Positions 20,270 to 29,401 of a stretch of 64,000 nucleotides of DNA are shown piece by piece. This stretch comes from a virus: IMG/VR virus record IMGVR_UViG_3300027816_000069, positions 1-64,000 of that record; one strand, written 5' to 3'. Position 1 is the stretch's first letter, and each line of letters begins with the position of its first letter. Both the position numbers and the translations under genes were made by a program. Under the pieces are notes generated by a model. The model searched no databases and had not been told where the DNA came from. It saw only the letters and a list, made by a program, of their open reading frames with translations.

Positions 20270-20799
20270 TATTGTACATTCTGCCAAGTAGTTATAACAA
20301 ATGAATTATCACCAAAACCCACAGGAATAGGATCTCTATATCGTATAAATTTAGTGTTAGTGATATCAACAATATTAGTATCCACAATAATATATGATGC
20401 ATTTTTAAGTTTAGGATATAAACTAATAGAACACAATGACTGTATCATGCCATCAACAAAATTAACATTATTTAATTCTAATTGATCCATACCAAAAAAT
20501 ACTGGTTTAATAATACCCAAGTAAACTGTTTCATCAGCAGAAAAGCTCAAACTACCAGCCCCAGTACAATATGGACAAATCTGACCATTGACAAATGGTA
20601 ATGGTCCACCGGTTTGATAAATATTACTGGATCTTTGACTAATAGGATCATAAACACAGTTTGGACAATCACTCAATTTAGTATTCTCAAAATATAATTT
20701 ACATGGTACAGTTAAAGCTGTATTTTCCAATAGTGCCGATATAGCATCTTTAAAAGTTTGTTTAAACTGTGATGTGATAATACCAGCAAAAGGATTCAT
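20269..20799 (-). CDS. Putative head-closure protein with two Cys pairs
   Basis: 176 aa. Two CxxC pairs, CPNC (about residue 44) and CPYC (about residue 76), could bind a metal ion. It lies between the putative gp6-like connector and the neck gene, the head-closure position in many siphoviruses. Metal binding and head-closure function are both inferred. Confidence 0.62.
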   Translation of the reverse strand: MNPFAGIITSQFKQTFKDAISALLENTALTVPCKLYFENTKLSDCPNCVYDPISQRSSNIYQTGGPLPFVNGQICPYCTGAGSLSFSADETVYLGIIKPVFFGMDQLELNNVNFVDGMIQSLCSISLYPKLKNASYIIVDTNIVDITNTKFIRYRDPIPVGFGDNSFVITTWQNVQ

Positions 20800-20809
20800 A
20801 TGTTACCTA

Positions 20810-21337
20810 TTAATAAAATTGATTATTTTTAAATCTACTATGATTATAGTCAGGATTATTAAGATTCTGAGGATCAAAATTATTCCCAATAAATGGACTA
20901 AATATGGCTCTAACAGCACTAGCATTGGCCACATCCCAGTGTTCAACCAGATCGTCATATAGAGCGCACGGACCATGCTCAATAATATGTTTCCAACCAG
21001 TAATATTACCACCAACAGATAAACTAGCTGGTCCTAAAGCAGCCCTAATGCCTTCTAGTGCGGCCTTGGTTCTAAAATTGCTCTGATCAATAATACAGGC
21101 AGCTTTGAGACTAACTAAACTAATAAAAATATCATCATTATCTAGTGTAGGATCTGGACTAATACTAAGATTAACCACATCCACAGCATAACTATGATCT
21201 AAAACCACATCAAATTGAACATATTTTGCTGCAACCACTAGGCATTGTTCTATTCTAGAATCATCATAAGTATATGTTGGGCCTAGATCATTAATGAGGG
21301 TGCGTACTATAATGGTTAATTGTTCTTGCCATGCCAT
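20810..21337 (-). CDS. Putative head-tail connector (gp6-like)
   Basis: 175 aa, first gene after the capsid gene, beginning MAWQEQLTIIVRTLINDLG. It is helical, as in gp6-like head-tail connectors, with a variable C-terminus rich in Asn. A terminator lies between it and the capsid gene and a candidate late promoter stands 41 nt upstream of its ATG, so it likely opens a new transcription unit. Confidence 0.65.
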   Translation of the reverse strand: MAWQEQLTIIVRTLINDLGPTYTYDDSRIEQCLVVAAKYVQFDVVLDHSYAVDVVNLSISPDPTLDNDDIFISLVSLKAACIIDQSNFRTKAALEGIRAALGPASLSVGGNITGWKHIIEHGPCALYDDLVEHWDVANASAVRAIFSPFIGNNFDPQNLNNPDYNHSRFKNNQFY

Positions 21338-21376
21338 AAGTCTGTCCCCGTGTGAGTAATATGATTTCTATTATAG

Positions 21377-21385
21377 ATATACACC
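21377..21385 (-). promoter_or_regulatory. Candidate phage late promoter (GGTGTATAT)
   Basis: The left-going strand reads TATAGGTGTATATCT, 41 nt before the connector ATG and directly after the capsid terminator. Its placement straight after a terminator supports a real start of transcription. Confidence 0.55.
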
Positions 21386-21390
21386 TATAA

Positions 21391-21419
21391 AATAAGAAAG
21401 GCTGGCACAAGGCCAGCCC
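21391..21419 (-). terminator. Rho-independent terminator after the capsid gene
   Basis: On the left-going strand a perfect 7-bp GGCTGGC/GCCAGCC stem with a 5-nt loop is followed by TTTCTTATTTT. It lies just downstream of the capsid stop codon. Confidence 0.85.
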
Positions 21420-21451
21420 ATCTTACTTTTTGAGTATTAATCTCAATGAGA

Positions 21452-22462
21452 TTAGAGAGATCCGAGTAGAACTCTACGATTGTCTAGAACAGCAAAGCCC
21501 TGTTCGCCCCAACCATAGAAACCAGCTCTCTTCTGACGATGAAGAGTATCGTCTTCGAAGATTTGAACTTCTTGACGAACTGGCATTATGAAACTATCTC
21601 TCTTGCGTAGATCAAGACCAACTACTAGTTCAACGTCACCTTCTGGTAGTGTGCTAGTGAGCACATTGTCGAAGAATAGTTGATACTCTTGACCTTCGCC
21701 AAGCTCATCACGATCATGTAGATTGACGCCGAATACACGATTAAGTGTACCATCAGCAGCAACATAAATCTCACGACGAGTAATTTCGTCTACCTGATCT
21801 AGACCCCAGTTGCGAATGTCTTCCATTGCTTCTGGAGAAACATAAAGGTCAGTTAGCATACCACGGTTATTACTGGCACTGTTGCCACCACCGTTTCTAC
21901 GCATAACTGTCTTCATAAGAGAAACTAATCTCTTGGTAAACTGACCACTATCAGCATCGCTATCAAATACTACGATATTGCGATCAACACCAGCAGCAAG
22001 TAGCGTATGCCAGCCGTCGTCGTTCATCTTCTTAACAAATTGAGCTTCCATAACTTCCATAGCACGACCAACAACGTCCCAACGAGCGTCACGAGCATAC
22101 TTTAGAAGATAATCAATGCTGGCACCAATATCATATGTTGGCACCATAACATAATCACCCTCAACATGGCGCTCTGGAATATAGCCATGATTAGGAATTG
22201 TGTAAGCCACAAAATCCTTCTCAGTGCCTGGAGCAATGAAATCTAATGGAAATTCTGGAGTGGCACTTTGAGCAAGAACGATTGGCTCAAAAATGTTATC
22301 TAGAATATTACCATTTAGGATACCCTGACGGAGTGGAAGTTCTAGGGCTTTTGCAAACTCCGAATTTGCGGCTAAAGCCTCCTCTTTATTCAGTGAACCA
22401 GAGCGAACTAAGAGGTCAGTTAGTTCTGGAGTGGGTTGAAATGACTTAGTATTAGCTGACAT
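21452..22462 (-). CDS. Major capsid protein (HK97-like)
   Basis: 336 aa with GGAG nine bases before the ATG. The sequence has the pattern of E-family/HK97-type capsid proteins: an N-terminal arm, a long helical spine segment around residues 105-150, and a C-terminal part ending in an aromatic-rich strand region (AGFYGWGEQGFAVLDNRR). It lies directly downstream of a decoration-type gene and the protease/scaffold gene, the standard order, and has its own strong terminator. Confidence 0.88.
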   Translation of the reverse strand: MSANTKSFQPTPELTDLLVRSGSLNKEEALAANSEFAKALELPLRQGILNGNILDNIFEPIVLAQSATPEFPLDFIAPGTEKDFVAYTIPNHGYIPERHVEGDYVMVPTYDIGASIDYLLKYARDARWDVVGRAMEVMEAQFVKKMNDDGWHTLLAAGVDRNIVVFDSDADSGQFTKRLVSLMKTVMRRNGGGNSASNNRGMLTDLYVSPEAMEDIRNWGLDQVDEITRREIYVAADGTLNRVFGVNLHDRDELGEGQEYQLFFDNVLTSTLPEGDVELVVGLDLRKRDSFIMPVRQEVQIFEDDTLHRQKRAGFYGWGEQGFAVLDNRRVLLGSL

Positions 22463-22484
22463 TGTTTATTTCTCCGTTTCTTAA

Positions 22485-22934
22485 TTACTGAATGTTGACT
22501 GCGACTTTAGCATAACCATCAGCATCCTTACCGCTAAGGAATGTACCGATTTTAACAGCATTTGTTGATGTTGTGGAAACTGCACCACTAACTCCAACAT
22601 AAGCAGCATCACCAGCAGATGGATTTCCAGTTACTTTATCTGTTGTGACCTGACCAACTCTTAGAAGAGTGACCTTGCCACCAACCTGAACTTCATCTTT
22701 GTGCCAGTTGATATGCTGTCTTGTTAGATCAAGATCAACAACATCATTGAGTAGAATACCGGCTGGTACGCTACCAGATACAGCAGCAGCATAAGCTACA
22801 ACAGCATCAGCATCGTCCATAGAGACACCAACACCACCAGTAACAAAACTGGCAACGCCGCCTCTTTCTGCTGTTGTGTTCATGAAAAATGAAATATCAG
22901 TTAAATGTTCGATACGATCTGGTTTAAGAGCCAT
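22485..22934 (-). CDS. Putative capsid decoration protein (DUF2190-like)
   Basis: 149 aa, rich in Ala, Val and Gly, with AAGGGAGAATAACA before the ATG. The composition (repeated short beta segments such as VGGKVTLLRVGQVTTD) and the position just upstream of the capsid gene fit DUF2190-type or other beta-barrel decoration proteins that bind the outside of the expanded head. Confidence 0.7.
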   Translation of the reverse strand: MALKPDRIEHLTDISFFMNTTAERGGVASFVTGGVGVSMDDADAVVAYAAAVSGSVPAGILLNDVVDLDLTRQHINWHKDEVQVGGKVTLLRVGQVTTDKVTGNPSAGDAAYVGVSGAVSTTSTNAVKIGTFLSGKDADGYAKVAVNIQ

Positions 22935-22936
22935 TG

Positions 22937-23566
22937 TTATTCTCCCTTATTAAGTTTTTTACCGAGTCTAGTGCAAACAAAATCTACTAGTGCAGCGCGT
23001 GTGTTTTGAACACTATCGTCTTCACTACCAACAGTAATAGTAACATCTGTTGGTTCTTCAACATTTTCAAGAGCCTGAGTTAGATCTTCACTCTTGGTTT
23101 CTGTTGTTTCTTCAGCCATAGCGTTTTTATCTTCTTTCTTCTTTTTCATCTTCAACACTTCTGTCATAGCAGCAAATGTTTCGTCGTCTACGGCATCAAA
23201 TCTTTCTACGATAGCTTCTACTTCACTACTATCCATACCACTCTCAATTAGAGCGGCCTTGCGTACCATTTTCTTTTCTTTCTTCATGTAAGCGGCTAAA
23301 GATGTTGAAGTTTCTGATAGCTTTGTTTCTAGTTCAGAAATAGAAGCCATCATCTTTTTCTTCTCTTCTTCCATGTCTTTCATCTTCTTGGCGGCCTCTT
23401 CATGCTCAACTGATAGTGCCTCTTTTTCTGACTGTAAAGAAGCAACAACCTCAGCATGAGATGCTGTTAAAGATTCTAGTTGTGTTCTGAGTTCAGCAAT
23501 AGTTGTTTCTGCGGCCTGAGTAGCCTCGGCACAATCAGCAACAACTTGTGTATTTTCTTCGCTCAT
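22937..23566 (-). CDS. Nested scaffold protein from an internal start
   Basis: An in-frame ATG at 23566 (residue 277 of the fusion) is preceded by CGGAGAATATAACT, so GGAG stands nine bases before it. It would give a 209-aa protein beginning MSEENTQVV that holds only the coiled coil. The same arrangement is known in lambda, where Nu3 is nested in the protease gene C. Seen: the ribosome site and frame. Inferred: use in vivo. Confidence 0.65.
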   Translation of the reverse strand: MSEENTQVVADCAEATQAAETTIAELRTQLESLTASHAEVVASLQSEKEALSVEHEEAAKKMKDMEEEKKKMMASISELETKLSETSTSLAAYMKKEKKMVRKAALIESGMDSSEVEAIVERFDAVDDETFAAMTEVLKMKKKKEDKNAMAEETTETKSEDLTQALENVEEPTDVTITVGSEDDSVQNTRAALVDFVCTRLGKKLNKGE

Positions 23567-24394
23567 AGTTATATTCTCCGAATTAATATTGGACTGTGAA
23601 ACTATTACACCTGATTTTGAAATATCTTCATTTTTTGGTAAATTCATATTATTAACAAACTTAAATGAGTCTTTACTAAATATTATACTATCTGGATTTG
23701 CTGGCCTGTCAACATATCCTTTACCAGAAAAAGTAATATTTCTTAGCACTCTACCAATACGATAATTTTCATGTTCACCCATACCACCATAGGCTCTTAA
23801 GTACTTACTCAAATATGCTGTATTATTATCTCTAGCTAATACTTTATATTCTCCGGTACCTTTATTAATTAGGCCATAATCAAAACCCTTGAAAAAACAT
23901 TCCATACTAACATATTTTGTGCCATTTTCTATTTCTTCTATTAATGCATTGGTTCTTTTTTGTAATTCAGGTTTTGTATAAGATTTATAAATTACAGCGC
24001 CGGTTAAAATATGATATTTATCAGGCAGATTTTCTATGGGCGTATTTTCATCAATTAAAATACCATCTTCTGTAATTGGATAATTAGATACAATATGACC
24101 AATTATTAAACCTTCATCATGTTCTAAGTTTGTGGGTTTGTGTTCGGGACTGTGTCTAGCTGCCCATACCTCATTTTTATCAAAAATATCATCATTTTTA
24201 TTCCAACTACTGCTGACTAAAATAGATTGTGTATAGTATAAATCGCTGTCGTCCATTGAAGCTAATGCTTTAAAAAAGCCCATAGACTGTGAGCCTTTAT
24301 CACATGGTTCAAGAGCAGCTGCATAAGATATGCTAGCAGAAGCGCTAATTAATTCGCCAATATTATCATCAAGTTCTGATTGAAAAATTTGCAT
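22937..24394 (-). CDS. Putative prohead protease-scaffold fusion
   Basis: 485 aa. AAGGG seven bases upstream supports the start. Residues 1-240 carry a His within NLEHDEG and a Ser within YVSMECFF, a spacing seen in prohead serine proteases. Residues 280-400 form a long heptad-patterned coiled coil rich in Glu, Lys and Met, as in scaffolding proteins. An internal ATG with its own ribosome site opens the scaffold part. The gene lies between portal and decoration/capsid genes, as expected. The protease identity rests on these motifs and position. Confidence 0.8.
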   Translation of the reverse strand: MQIFQSELDDNIGELISASASISYAAALEPCDKGSQSMGFFKALASMDDSDLYYTQSILVSSSWNKNDDIFDKNEVWAARHSPEHKPTNLEHDEGLIIGHIVSNYPITEDGILIDENTPIENLPDKYHILTGAVIYKSYTKPELQKRTNALIEEIENGTKYVSMECFFKGFDYGLINKGTGEYKVLARDNNTAYLSKYLRAYGGMGEHENYRIGRVLRNITFSGKGYVDRPANPDSIIFSKDSFKFVNNMNLPKNEDISKSGVIVSQSNINSENITMSEENTQVVADCAEATQAAETTIAELRTQLESLTASHAEVVASLQSEKEALSVEHEEAAKKMKDMEEEKKKMMASISELETKLSETSTSLAAYMKKEKKMVRKAALIESGMDSSEVEAIVERFDAVDDETFAAMTEVLKMKKKKEDKNAMAEETTETKSEDLTQALENVEEPTDVTITVGSEDDSVQNTRAALVDFVCTRLGKKLNKGE

Positions 24395-24412
24395 AAATAT
24401 TCCCTTAATTAA

Positions 24413-26596
24413 TTAGGTATACACCGTTGCATAAAAAGATGACTTCAGGCTTTTAATCTCGTCTATGTTTAATATTTTATCAAGTTCACCACTAATTTGT
24501 TTAATCCAATAATTTAAACTATTAAATTGAATCATAATATTTTGATCATCAATATTACTAATAGCTTTATTTACACTATGTTCATCAATTTTGGAGTAGG
24601 CTTGTATATTTAAAAGAATTTTAGTCTTAAAATCATCTAATTCTTTACTTTCTTTAGCAGACAGTTTTCTAAGATTATCTTTTTGATAAAATTCTAATAA
24701 CATTGGATTAACAATTTCACTTATTTTATCTTGAGCTTCATTTGCCCACAATGCTAATGATGCTCCTGTTCTTGGCGAAAAATCTTTTTCTTTTCTTTGT
24801 TTAGAGTCTTTACTATTTTTGGGGCGGCCTTGACCAGATACTCCTATGGGTCCACTACTGGAATTAGGACTATTACCAATCTTTGGCGCTGCTGGAAACT
24901 GCGCTTTCATTTCTAATCCAGTGATCTCTCCTCTCTTTTTAGGCTCTAATTCCAAACCAACCTGACTTGGTGTGACAATACCTAATTGTAAAGCAATCTT
25001 TTTAAGACCATTTTCAAAATTGGCATCATAATATGGACCGGCTTTTTGCACCATGCGATTAGCATTTCTGTCTCTATCTTCTCTATTAATTCTAAACTTT
25101 TCCATAACAGGATCTATGCCGAATTTCATTTGCAATAATTCATCACTAATTACGCTTCTATCTGCAAGCTGTATAAGTAAAGCTTTTTCTGCGTCTTCAT
25201 TGCTTAAATCCATTCTATCAAATTCTATTTTAGCAGCATACTTAAAGCCCATAGCTTTTTGTACAATCTCGATTTCTTTATCCCAAAAATTCACTAATAC
25301 ATCCCTACCATACTGTAATCTTTGTGTAAGAGTTTTTAAGCTAATAAAATTATTAGTAGTTCCAGATGCTCCGAAAGTACCAGTAAGTGTTGGAGGAATA
25401 CCTAATCCAGCATATACAGAGTTAAGATGTGGTATATATTTACCTTCACCCAAAAACTGATGAACATTAGTATTGCTCTCTATTAGTTCAATATCTGGAC
25501 CCCATACCAGATCCATTGTTCCACCTCCCACATTATTGCTTAATATTGCCGATAATTTAGCGGCTGCTGCTTTAGTGGGTGCAATTTTATGTTCTAGACT
25601 GCCTAATTTAAAAATTCTTAAATTTGAAACCGCTCCATCTAGAGCGCACATATCTGCTAATTTTAGCTTTTCTATTACTGTAATATCATCCATAATGGCA
25701 TAAATCATAGGATATGCCCAGGCTTGCCAATCGTCTTTTTTATAGTGATATACTATCGTCTTGTCGGCATTTAATAGATAGGGCTTACGTGTCTTTGCGG
25801 CCTCTATAATGTCTGCCGGTAATTGATTAATAATTTCTTTTTCTATCTCATTTTTAGGACTATTAATAATCTTGCGTAATGGAGATGGTAATATAACTCC
25901 ATATAGTTTTTTATTAGTGAATGACGCTAATGATCCACCCATAACTTCCACATAAGCAGGATCAATAAAGGTATATTTCCATGGAATTTCTTTTTTATTA
26001 ATTGTAATATCTTCATCTTCAGGATCAGGGATATCTGCTGCTGCCGTAGCTCGATACATTTTATCGGTAATTTTATTATTTAGTTTAGCAGTTTGTCTGT
26101 TCAGAACAACATTACCTGTACGATATAAATTATTTAAAAATCTTTCACTACGATCTTTACCATTAATTTTTTTGAACCATGCCTTATAAAATCGTTCTAT
26201 TCTTTTATTTGGGTGAACTATGCGAATACCTTGGCTAGCAAAATCACCCATCAAATCTATAACATTTCGAACTAGACCAACTCTTTGATATATATCATCA
26301 GCATGGTATATGATTCCCTTGATTTTGGTGGGAACAGCTTCTTCTGGTCTAAAAGCATAATAATCATTACGAGTTAATCCCGGACGACCACCAACATTAG
26401 TATCTAAGTTAGAAAAATCTAATCTGGTGCGTCTGGCTGTGGTTCTTTCTACAACATTATATTCTGATAAAGATTCTGATGAGGCTTTTAGAGCTTTTTC
26501 TTTACTATCAAGATCATCACCCCATGTAACATAAGCAGACTCATCAACAATTTGAGCATTCTGAATAATCTGATTTTTTGAGTGTTGTTTAGCCAT
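24413..26596 (-). CDS. Portal protein
   Basis: 727 aa, following the large terminase gene and preceding the protease gene. It shows typical portal features: an early region with RVGLVRNVIDLMGDFASQG, a central helical crown/wing region and a charged, Lys/Pro-rich C-terminus with a long helix. A candidate late promoter lies 43 nt upstream of the ATG. The portal forms the ring through which DNA is packaged. Confidence 0.88.
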   Translation of the reverse strand: MAKQHSKNQIIQNAQIVDESAYVTWGDDLDSKEKALKASSESLSEYNVVERTTARRTRLDFSNLDTNVGGRPGLTRNDYYAFRPEEAVPTKIKGIIYHADDIYQRVGLVRNVIDLMGDFASQGIRIVHPNKRIERFYKAWFKKINGKDRSERFLNNLYRTGNVVLNRQTAKLNNKITDKMYRATAAADIPDPEDEDITINKKEIPWKYTFIDPAYVEVMGGSLASFTNKKLYGVILPSPLRKIINSPKNEIEKEIINQLPADIIEAAKTRKPYLLNADKTIVYHYKKDDWQAWAYPMIYAIMDDITVIEKLKLADMCALDGAVSNLRIFKLGSLEHKIAPTKAAAAKLSAILSNNVGGGTMDLVWGPDIELIESNTNVHQFLGEGKYIPHLNSVYAGLGIPPTLTGTFGASGTTNNFISLKTLTQRLQYGRDVLVNFWDKEIEIVQKAMGFKYAAKIEFDRMDLSNEDAEKALLIQLADRSVISDELLQMKFGIDPVMEKFRINREDRDRNANRMVQKAGPYYDANFENGLKKIALQLGIVTPSQVGLELEPKKRGEITGLEMKAQFPAAPKIGNSPNSSSGPIGVSGQGRPKNSKDSKQRKEKDFSPRTGASLALWANEAQDKISEIVNPMLLEFYQKDNLRKLSAKESKELDDFKTKILLNIQAYSKIDEHSVNKAISNIDDQNIMIQFNSLNYWIKQISGELDKILNIDEIKSLKSSFYATVYT
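24417..24425 (-). promoter_or_regulatory. Candidate phage late promoter (GGTGTATAC)
   Basis: The motif lies inside the last codons of the portal gene, 24 nt before the protease/scaffold ATG. It is the weakest of the five by flanking sequence and may reflect coding constraint. Confidence 0.4.
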
Positions 26597-26637
26597 ATTT
26601 TTTAATATCTTTGTAATTGTATTATATTAGTATTAAC

Positions 26638-26646
26638 TTATACACC
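26638..26646 (-). promoter_or_regulatory. Candidate phage late promoter (GGTGTATAA)
   Basis: The left-going strand reads TTATGGTGTATAAGT in the short gap between the terminase and portal genes, with the last motif base 43 nt before the portal ATG. Confidence 0.55.
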
Positions 26647-26650
26647 ATAA

Positions 26651-28690
26651 TTATCTATATATGCCACCATAAATACCTTCTTCATTGGCGGCTGATGTAA
26701 ACCACTCAGGCCCTTTGTATAATTGGCCGCTTATCTTGCCACCATCCTTAGTGGATCCTCCTATAACATTATATTCTGGACCAGATAAAACCCTATTCAT
26801 TTGTCTTGCTAACATATTAGCAATTACCAAGGAGCTATATCGGTCTTTTCTTAATCTGCCTTTTCTGCCATTTGCCGTCTTTACTTCAGGAGTATCCCAC
26901 CGATCTCTTGATCCAGAAGCTCCACTAGTATGTGTCATTACAATCGTAGTTAATTCATTCTTTAATTCTTCTATTTCTAGAATACACTCACTTAAACTAT
27001 CATACAAGGGACTGCTGAGATCTGTAGCTAATATGTCCTTGCCTTCATTTTCTAGCGCTAAACCTAGTGTAAGATTATCAAATCGTGGAAACAATAAAGC
27101 TTTATCTTCCAAGTCTTTGCGTAATCCATGATTAGCCTGTGCTGTCCAATCTGCTCGTGCAAATTGTACCAGTTCTAAAATATGTAAACCAACCTGATTA
27201 TCTGTGTCCTTAGATTTATCATAATCAATAACTGGCCATATTAATTGTTCGCCATCATTTAAATTTTGAGGATCGTGTAAAGCTTCTTCAATAGCAACTC
27301 CACCACCTTGAGCGTCCATACCTATTCGCACAGGAGGAAAAGTATGCATTAAACTACGAATCTTTTTAGCACAAAAACTATAAAAATCGTGTTCTGCAAC
27401 TAATCCTGTTTTTTGTCTTTCTTTAAAATTACTTCTATTAGTAGTCCAACAATAGACAATGCGACTATGATCTTTATATAATTCTAGAATAACTATACTA
27501 AAATTGTCCTGTTCAGAGGCGGGATCAATACCATAAATATATTGTTTATTAATATCTCCTTTTATAGTAGCATCGAATACTACTTTACCACTCATGGGTA
27601 AGATTATATCCTTTTTATTGTCTGTAACACAACTTTCTATAAGGCTACGCTTAAAAAATCCATCGCTATCTGCTGTAAAACAAGCAGCATATTCCATATT
27701 ATATATACCAGTATGAATAGTTGCTTTGGCTCGTGCAACCTGTTTATCATCCATAAATCCTGTAGGTATTAATTCATATGGAATGCGGATAATACTATAA
27801 TCTTTCCAGTTAAAATTATTAGGAACTTCACCCTTAAAAATCTCCTCTAGTTTATGTTGATCTCCTTGGCTTTCTATAATAGCTTTATATCTTCTCCAAT
27901 AGCTAGCAAAATGTTTGAATGCATAATCAGCAGTGCCACTAATAATAGCCTGATTACCCATTTTATATTCTAGTGCTTCTAATTCATTATTCCATAATCC
28001 TGCTGCTTTCATCGCTTTCTTTTTCGCTTCTTCTTTAACATTCTGTATAGGACTAGCACTAACAGCAGCGAATCCTGAGACTACTGTTTCATAAATATCA
28101 GGACTAATACTAGCAAATTCGTCTGCAATAATAATATGTGCTCTAAGACCTCTAATCTTACTACCGTCGCCCATTGGGATAGCCACAGCCCAACTATCAC
28201 CAAGTCTGATAGTGCATCTGTCAACATCTCGTCGTGGACCATCATCATTACCATTAAAAATACTACGCAATATGGAACTAGTTCTCCATATATTTTCCAT
28301 ATATTCAAAGATAATTTTACTTTGACGAAAAGCCGCGCCCACAATAACTATTTTAGTTCCAGGATAAAATATGCATTTTAATACAGCATATAAGGCTAAT
28401 AAAAAACTTTTTCCCCAACCACGACTAGCAATATACATAGGAAATGGACGTATCCAAAATTCTTGCAGTATGGCTATTTGAATGGGGTGCAGTTCTATGC
28501 CAAATAATAATTTAACCGTCATACCAAAATATTCTGGATTTTTCATTAATCTTAATAGATGCAAATCGGGATTTTCTATATCATTCTTGGACCTATAGAT
28601 CATAGGGTTTTTAGGAATGATAATTTTTGATAAATCGCCAAGGCCAAGCCATGCGTCATCAAATATGTGTTTATCCTTGATTAAGCCCAT
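26651..28690 (-). CDS. terL: Terminase large subunit
   Basis: 679 aa. A Walker A-type loop SRGWGKSF is at about residue 88, a Walker B-type IIIADEF at about 190, and the nuclease domain opens with YGIDPASE near residue 387, where the first Asp would bind metal. It is the ATP-driven packaging motor and headful or cos nuclease. The start overlaps the end of the ERCC4-type nuclease gene by 20 nt. Length and motif order are typical. Confidence 0.95.
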   Translation of the reverse strand: MGLIKDKHIFDDAWLGLGDLSKIIIPKNPMIYRSKNDIENPDLHLLRLMKNPEYFGMTVKLLFGIELHPIQIAILQEFWIRPFPMYIASRGWGKSFLLALYAVLKCIFYPGTKIVIVGAAFRQSKIIFEYMENIWRTSSILRSIFNGNDDGPRRDVDRCTIRLGDSWAVAIPMGDGSKIRGLRAHIIIADEFASISPDIYETVVSGFAAVSASPIQNVKEEAKKKAMKAAGLWNNELEALEYKMGNQAIISGTADYAFKHFASYWRRYKAIIESQGDQHKLEEIFKGEVPNNFNWKDYSIIRIPYELIPTGFMDDKQVARAKATIHTGIYNMEYAACFTADSDGFFKRSLIESCVTDNKKDIILPMSGKVVFDATIKGDINKQYIYGIDPASEQDNFSIVILELYKDHSRIVYCWTTNRSNFKERQKTGLVAEHDFYSFCAKKIRSLMHTFPPVRIGMDAQGGGVAIEEALHDPQNLNDGEQLIWPVIDYDKSKDTDNQVGLHILELVQFARADWTAQANHGLRKDLEDKALLFPRFDNLTLGLALENEGKDILATDLSSPLYDSLSECILEIEELKNELTTIVMTHTSGASGSRDRWDTPEVKTANGRKGRLRKDRYSSLVIANMLARQMNRVLSGPEYNVIGGSTKDGGKISGQLYKGPEWFTSAANEEGIYGGIYR

Positions 28691-29141
28691 ATAGATTATA
28701 AACTCTTTTCATGATGGAAAGTGCTGTTTTTTCTGCCCATTCTGGAGAACCACAAAAAACAACATGAATATTATGATGCACAGATAGTTCTGTTAGGAAC
28801 TTTAGTATGAATGCTGGACTAATTTTGATTTTTGACCATGTTTTTTTTGGAACGTCTGAGCCTATTGGATAGTTCATCATTTGATCGTAGTGGCATTCTA
28901 TGAGAATATATGCGTGTTTATACTGTTTCATACGTTCTATTACATCTTTAAATCTTGGTTCTGTCATATTATTAGCTATTTCAGCTATGCCATTTTTACG
29001 CTCTATACATAGAATATTTTCTAAGCCTTCTATACTATAATCGCCAGTATCTAATTTTTTATTGGCTTTAGCATTGTATGGAAATTTCCACGGATGTTGC
29101 TCTCTGGTATCAATAATAATAGTAAAATCATCTGTATTCAT
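28671..29141 (-). CDS. ERCC4-type nuclease
   Basis: 156 aa. DTREQ at residues 11-15 and IERKNG around 46-51 are the GDX(n)ERKX(3)D-like catalytic motifs of the ERCC4/XPF nuclease fold, in a minimal single-domain form. It lies directly upstream of terL with overlapping frames and overlaps the HNH gene by ATGA. It may act in packaging or recombination, cutting branched DNA; that role is inferred. Confidence 0.88.
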   Translation of the reverse strand: MNTDDFTIIIDTREQHPWKFPYNAKANKKLDTGDYSIEGLENILCIERKNGIAEIANNMTEPRFKDVIERMKQYKHAYILIECHYDQMMNYPIGSDVPKKTWSKIKISPAFILKFLTELSVHHNIHVVFCGSPEWAEKTALSIMKRVYNLYGLNQG

Positions 29142-29401
29142 TTTTTGCTCGCTATTATTCTCATAAAAGTAGACGCATATGACTCTTCCATACCTTTTAT
29201 AGAATCATGATGTTGTCTACATAGTGTAATACCATTATCTATTACAAATCGTAATCCTGGAAATTGAGCCCAATTTTTAATATGGTGGGCGTTTAATTGT
29301 CGTTTTTTTTGACACCCAGGCCATTGACATTGATGATTATCTCTTGTATAAACTTTCTTTCTCCATTCTTTATATATGGGATCTTGAAAATTTCTAAACA
29401 T
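29138..29401 (-). CDS. HNH endonuclease
   Basis: 87 aa from ATG 29401 (an upstream in-frame ATG at 29419 is also possible). A CxxxxC knuckle (CQWPGC), the AHHIKNW motif and a C-terminal CRQHHD form a complete metal-binding HNH core. HNH proteins next to terminase genes are common and often needed for packaging. A free-standing homing nuclease is the alternative. Confidence 0.88.
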   Translation of the reverse strand: MFRNFQDPIYKEWRKKVYTRDNHQCQWPGCQKKRQLNAHHIKNWAQFPGLRFVIDNGITLCRQHHDSIKGMEESYASTFMRIIASKK

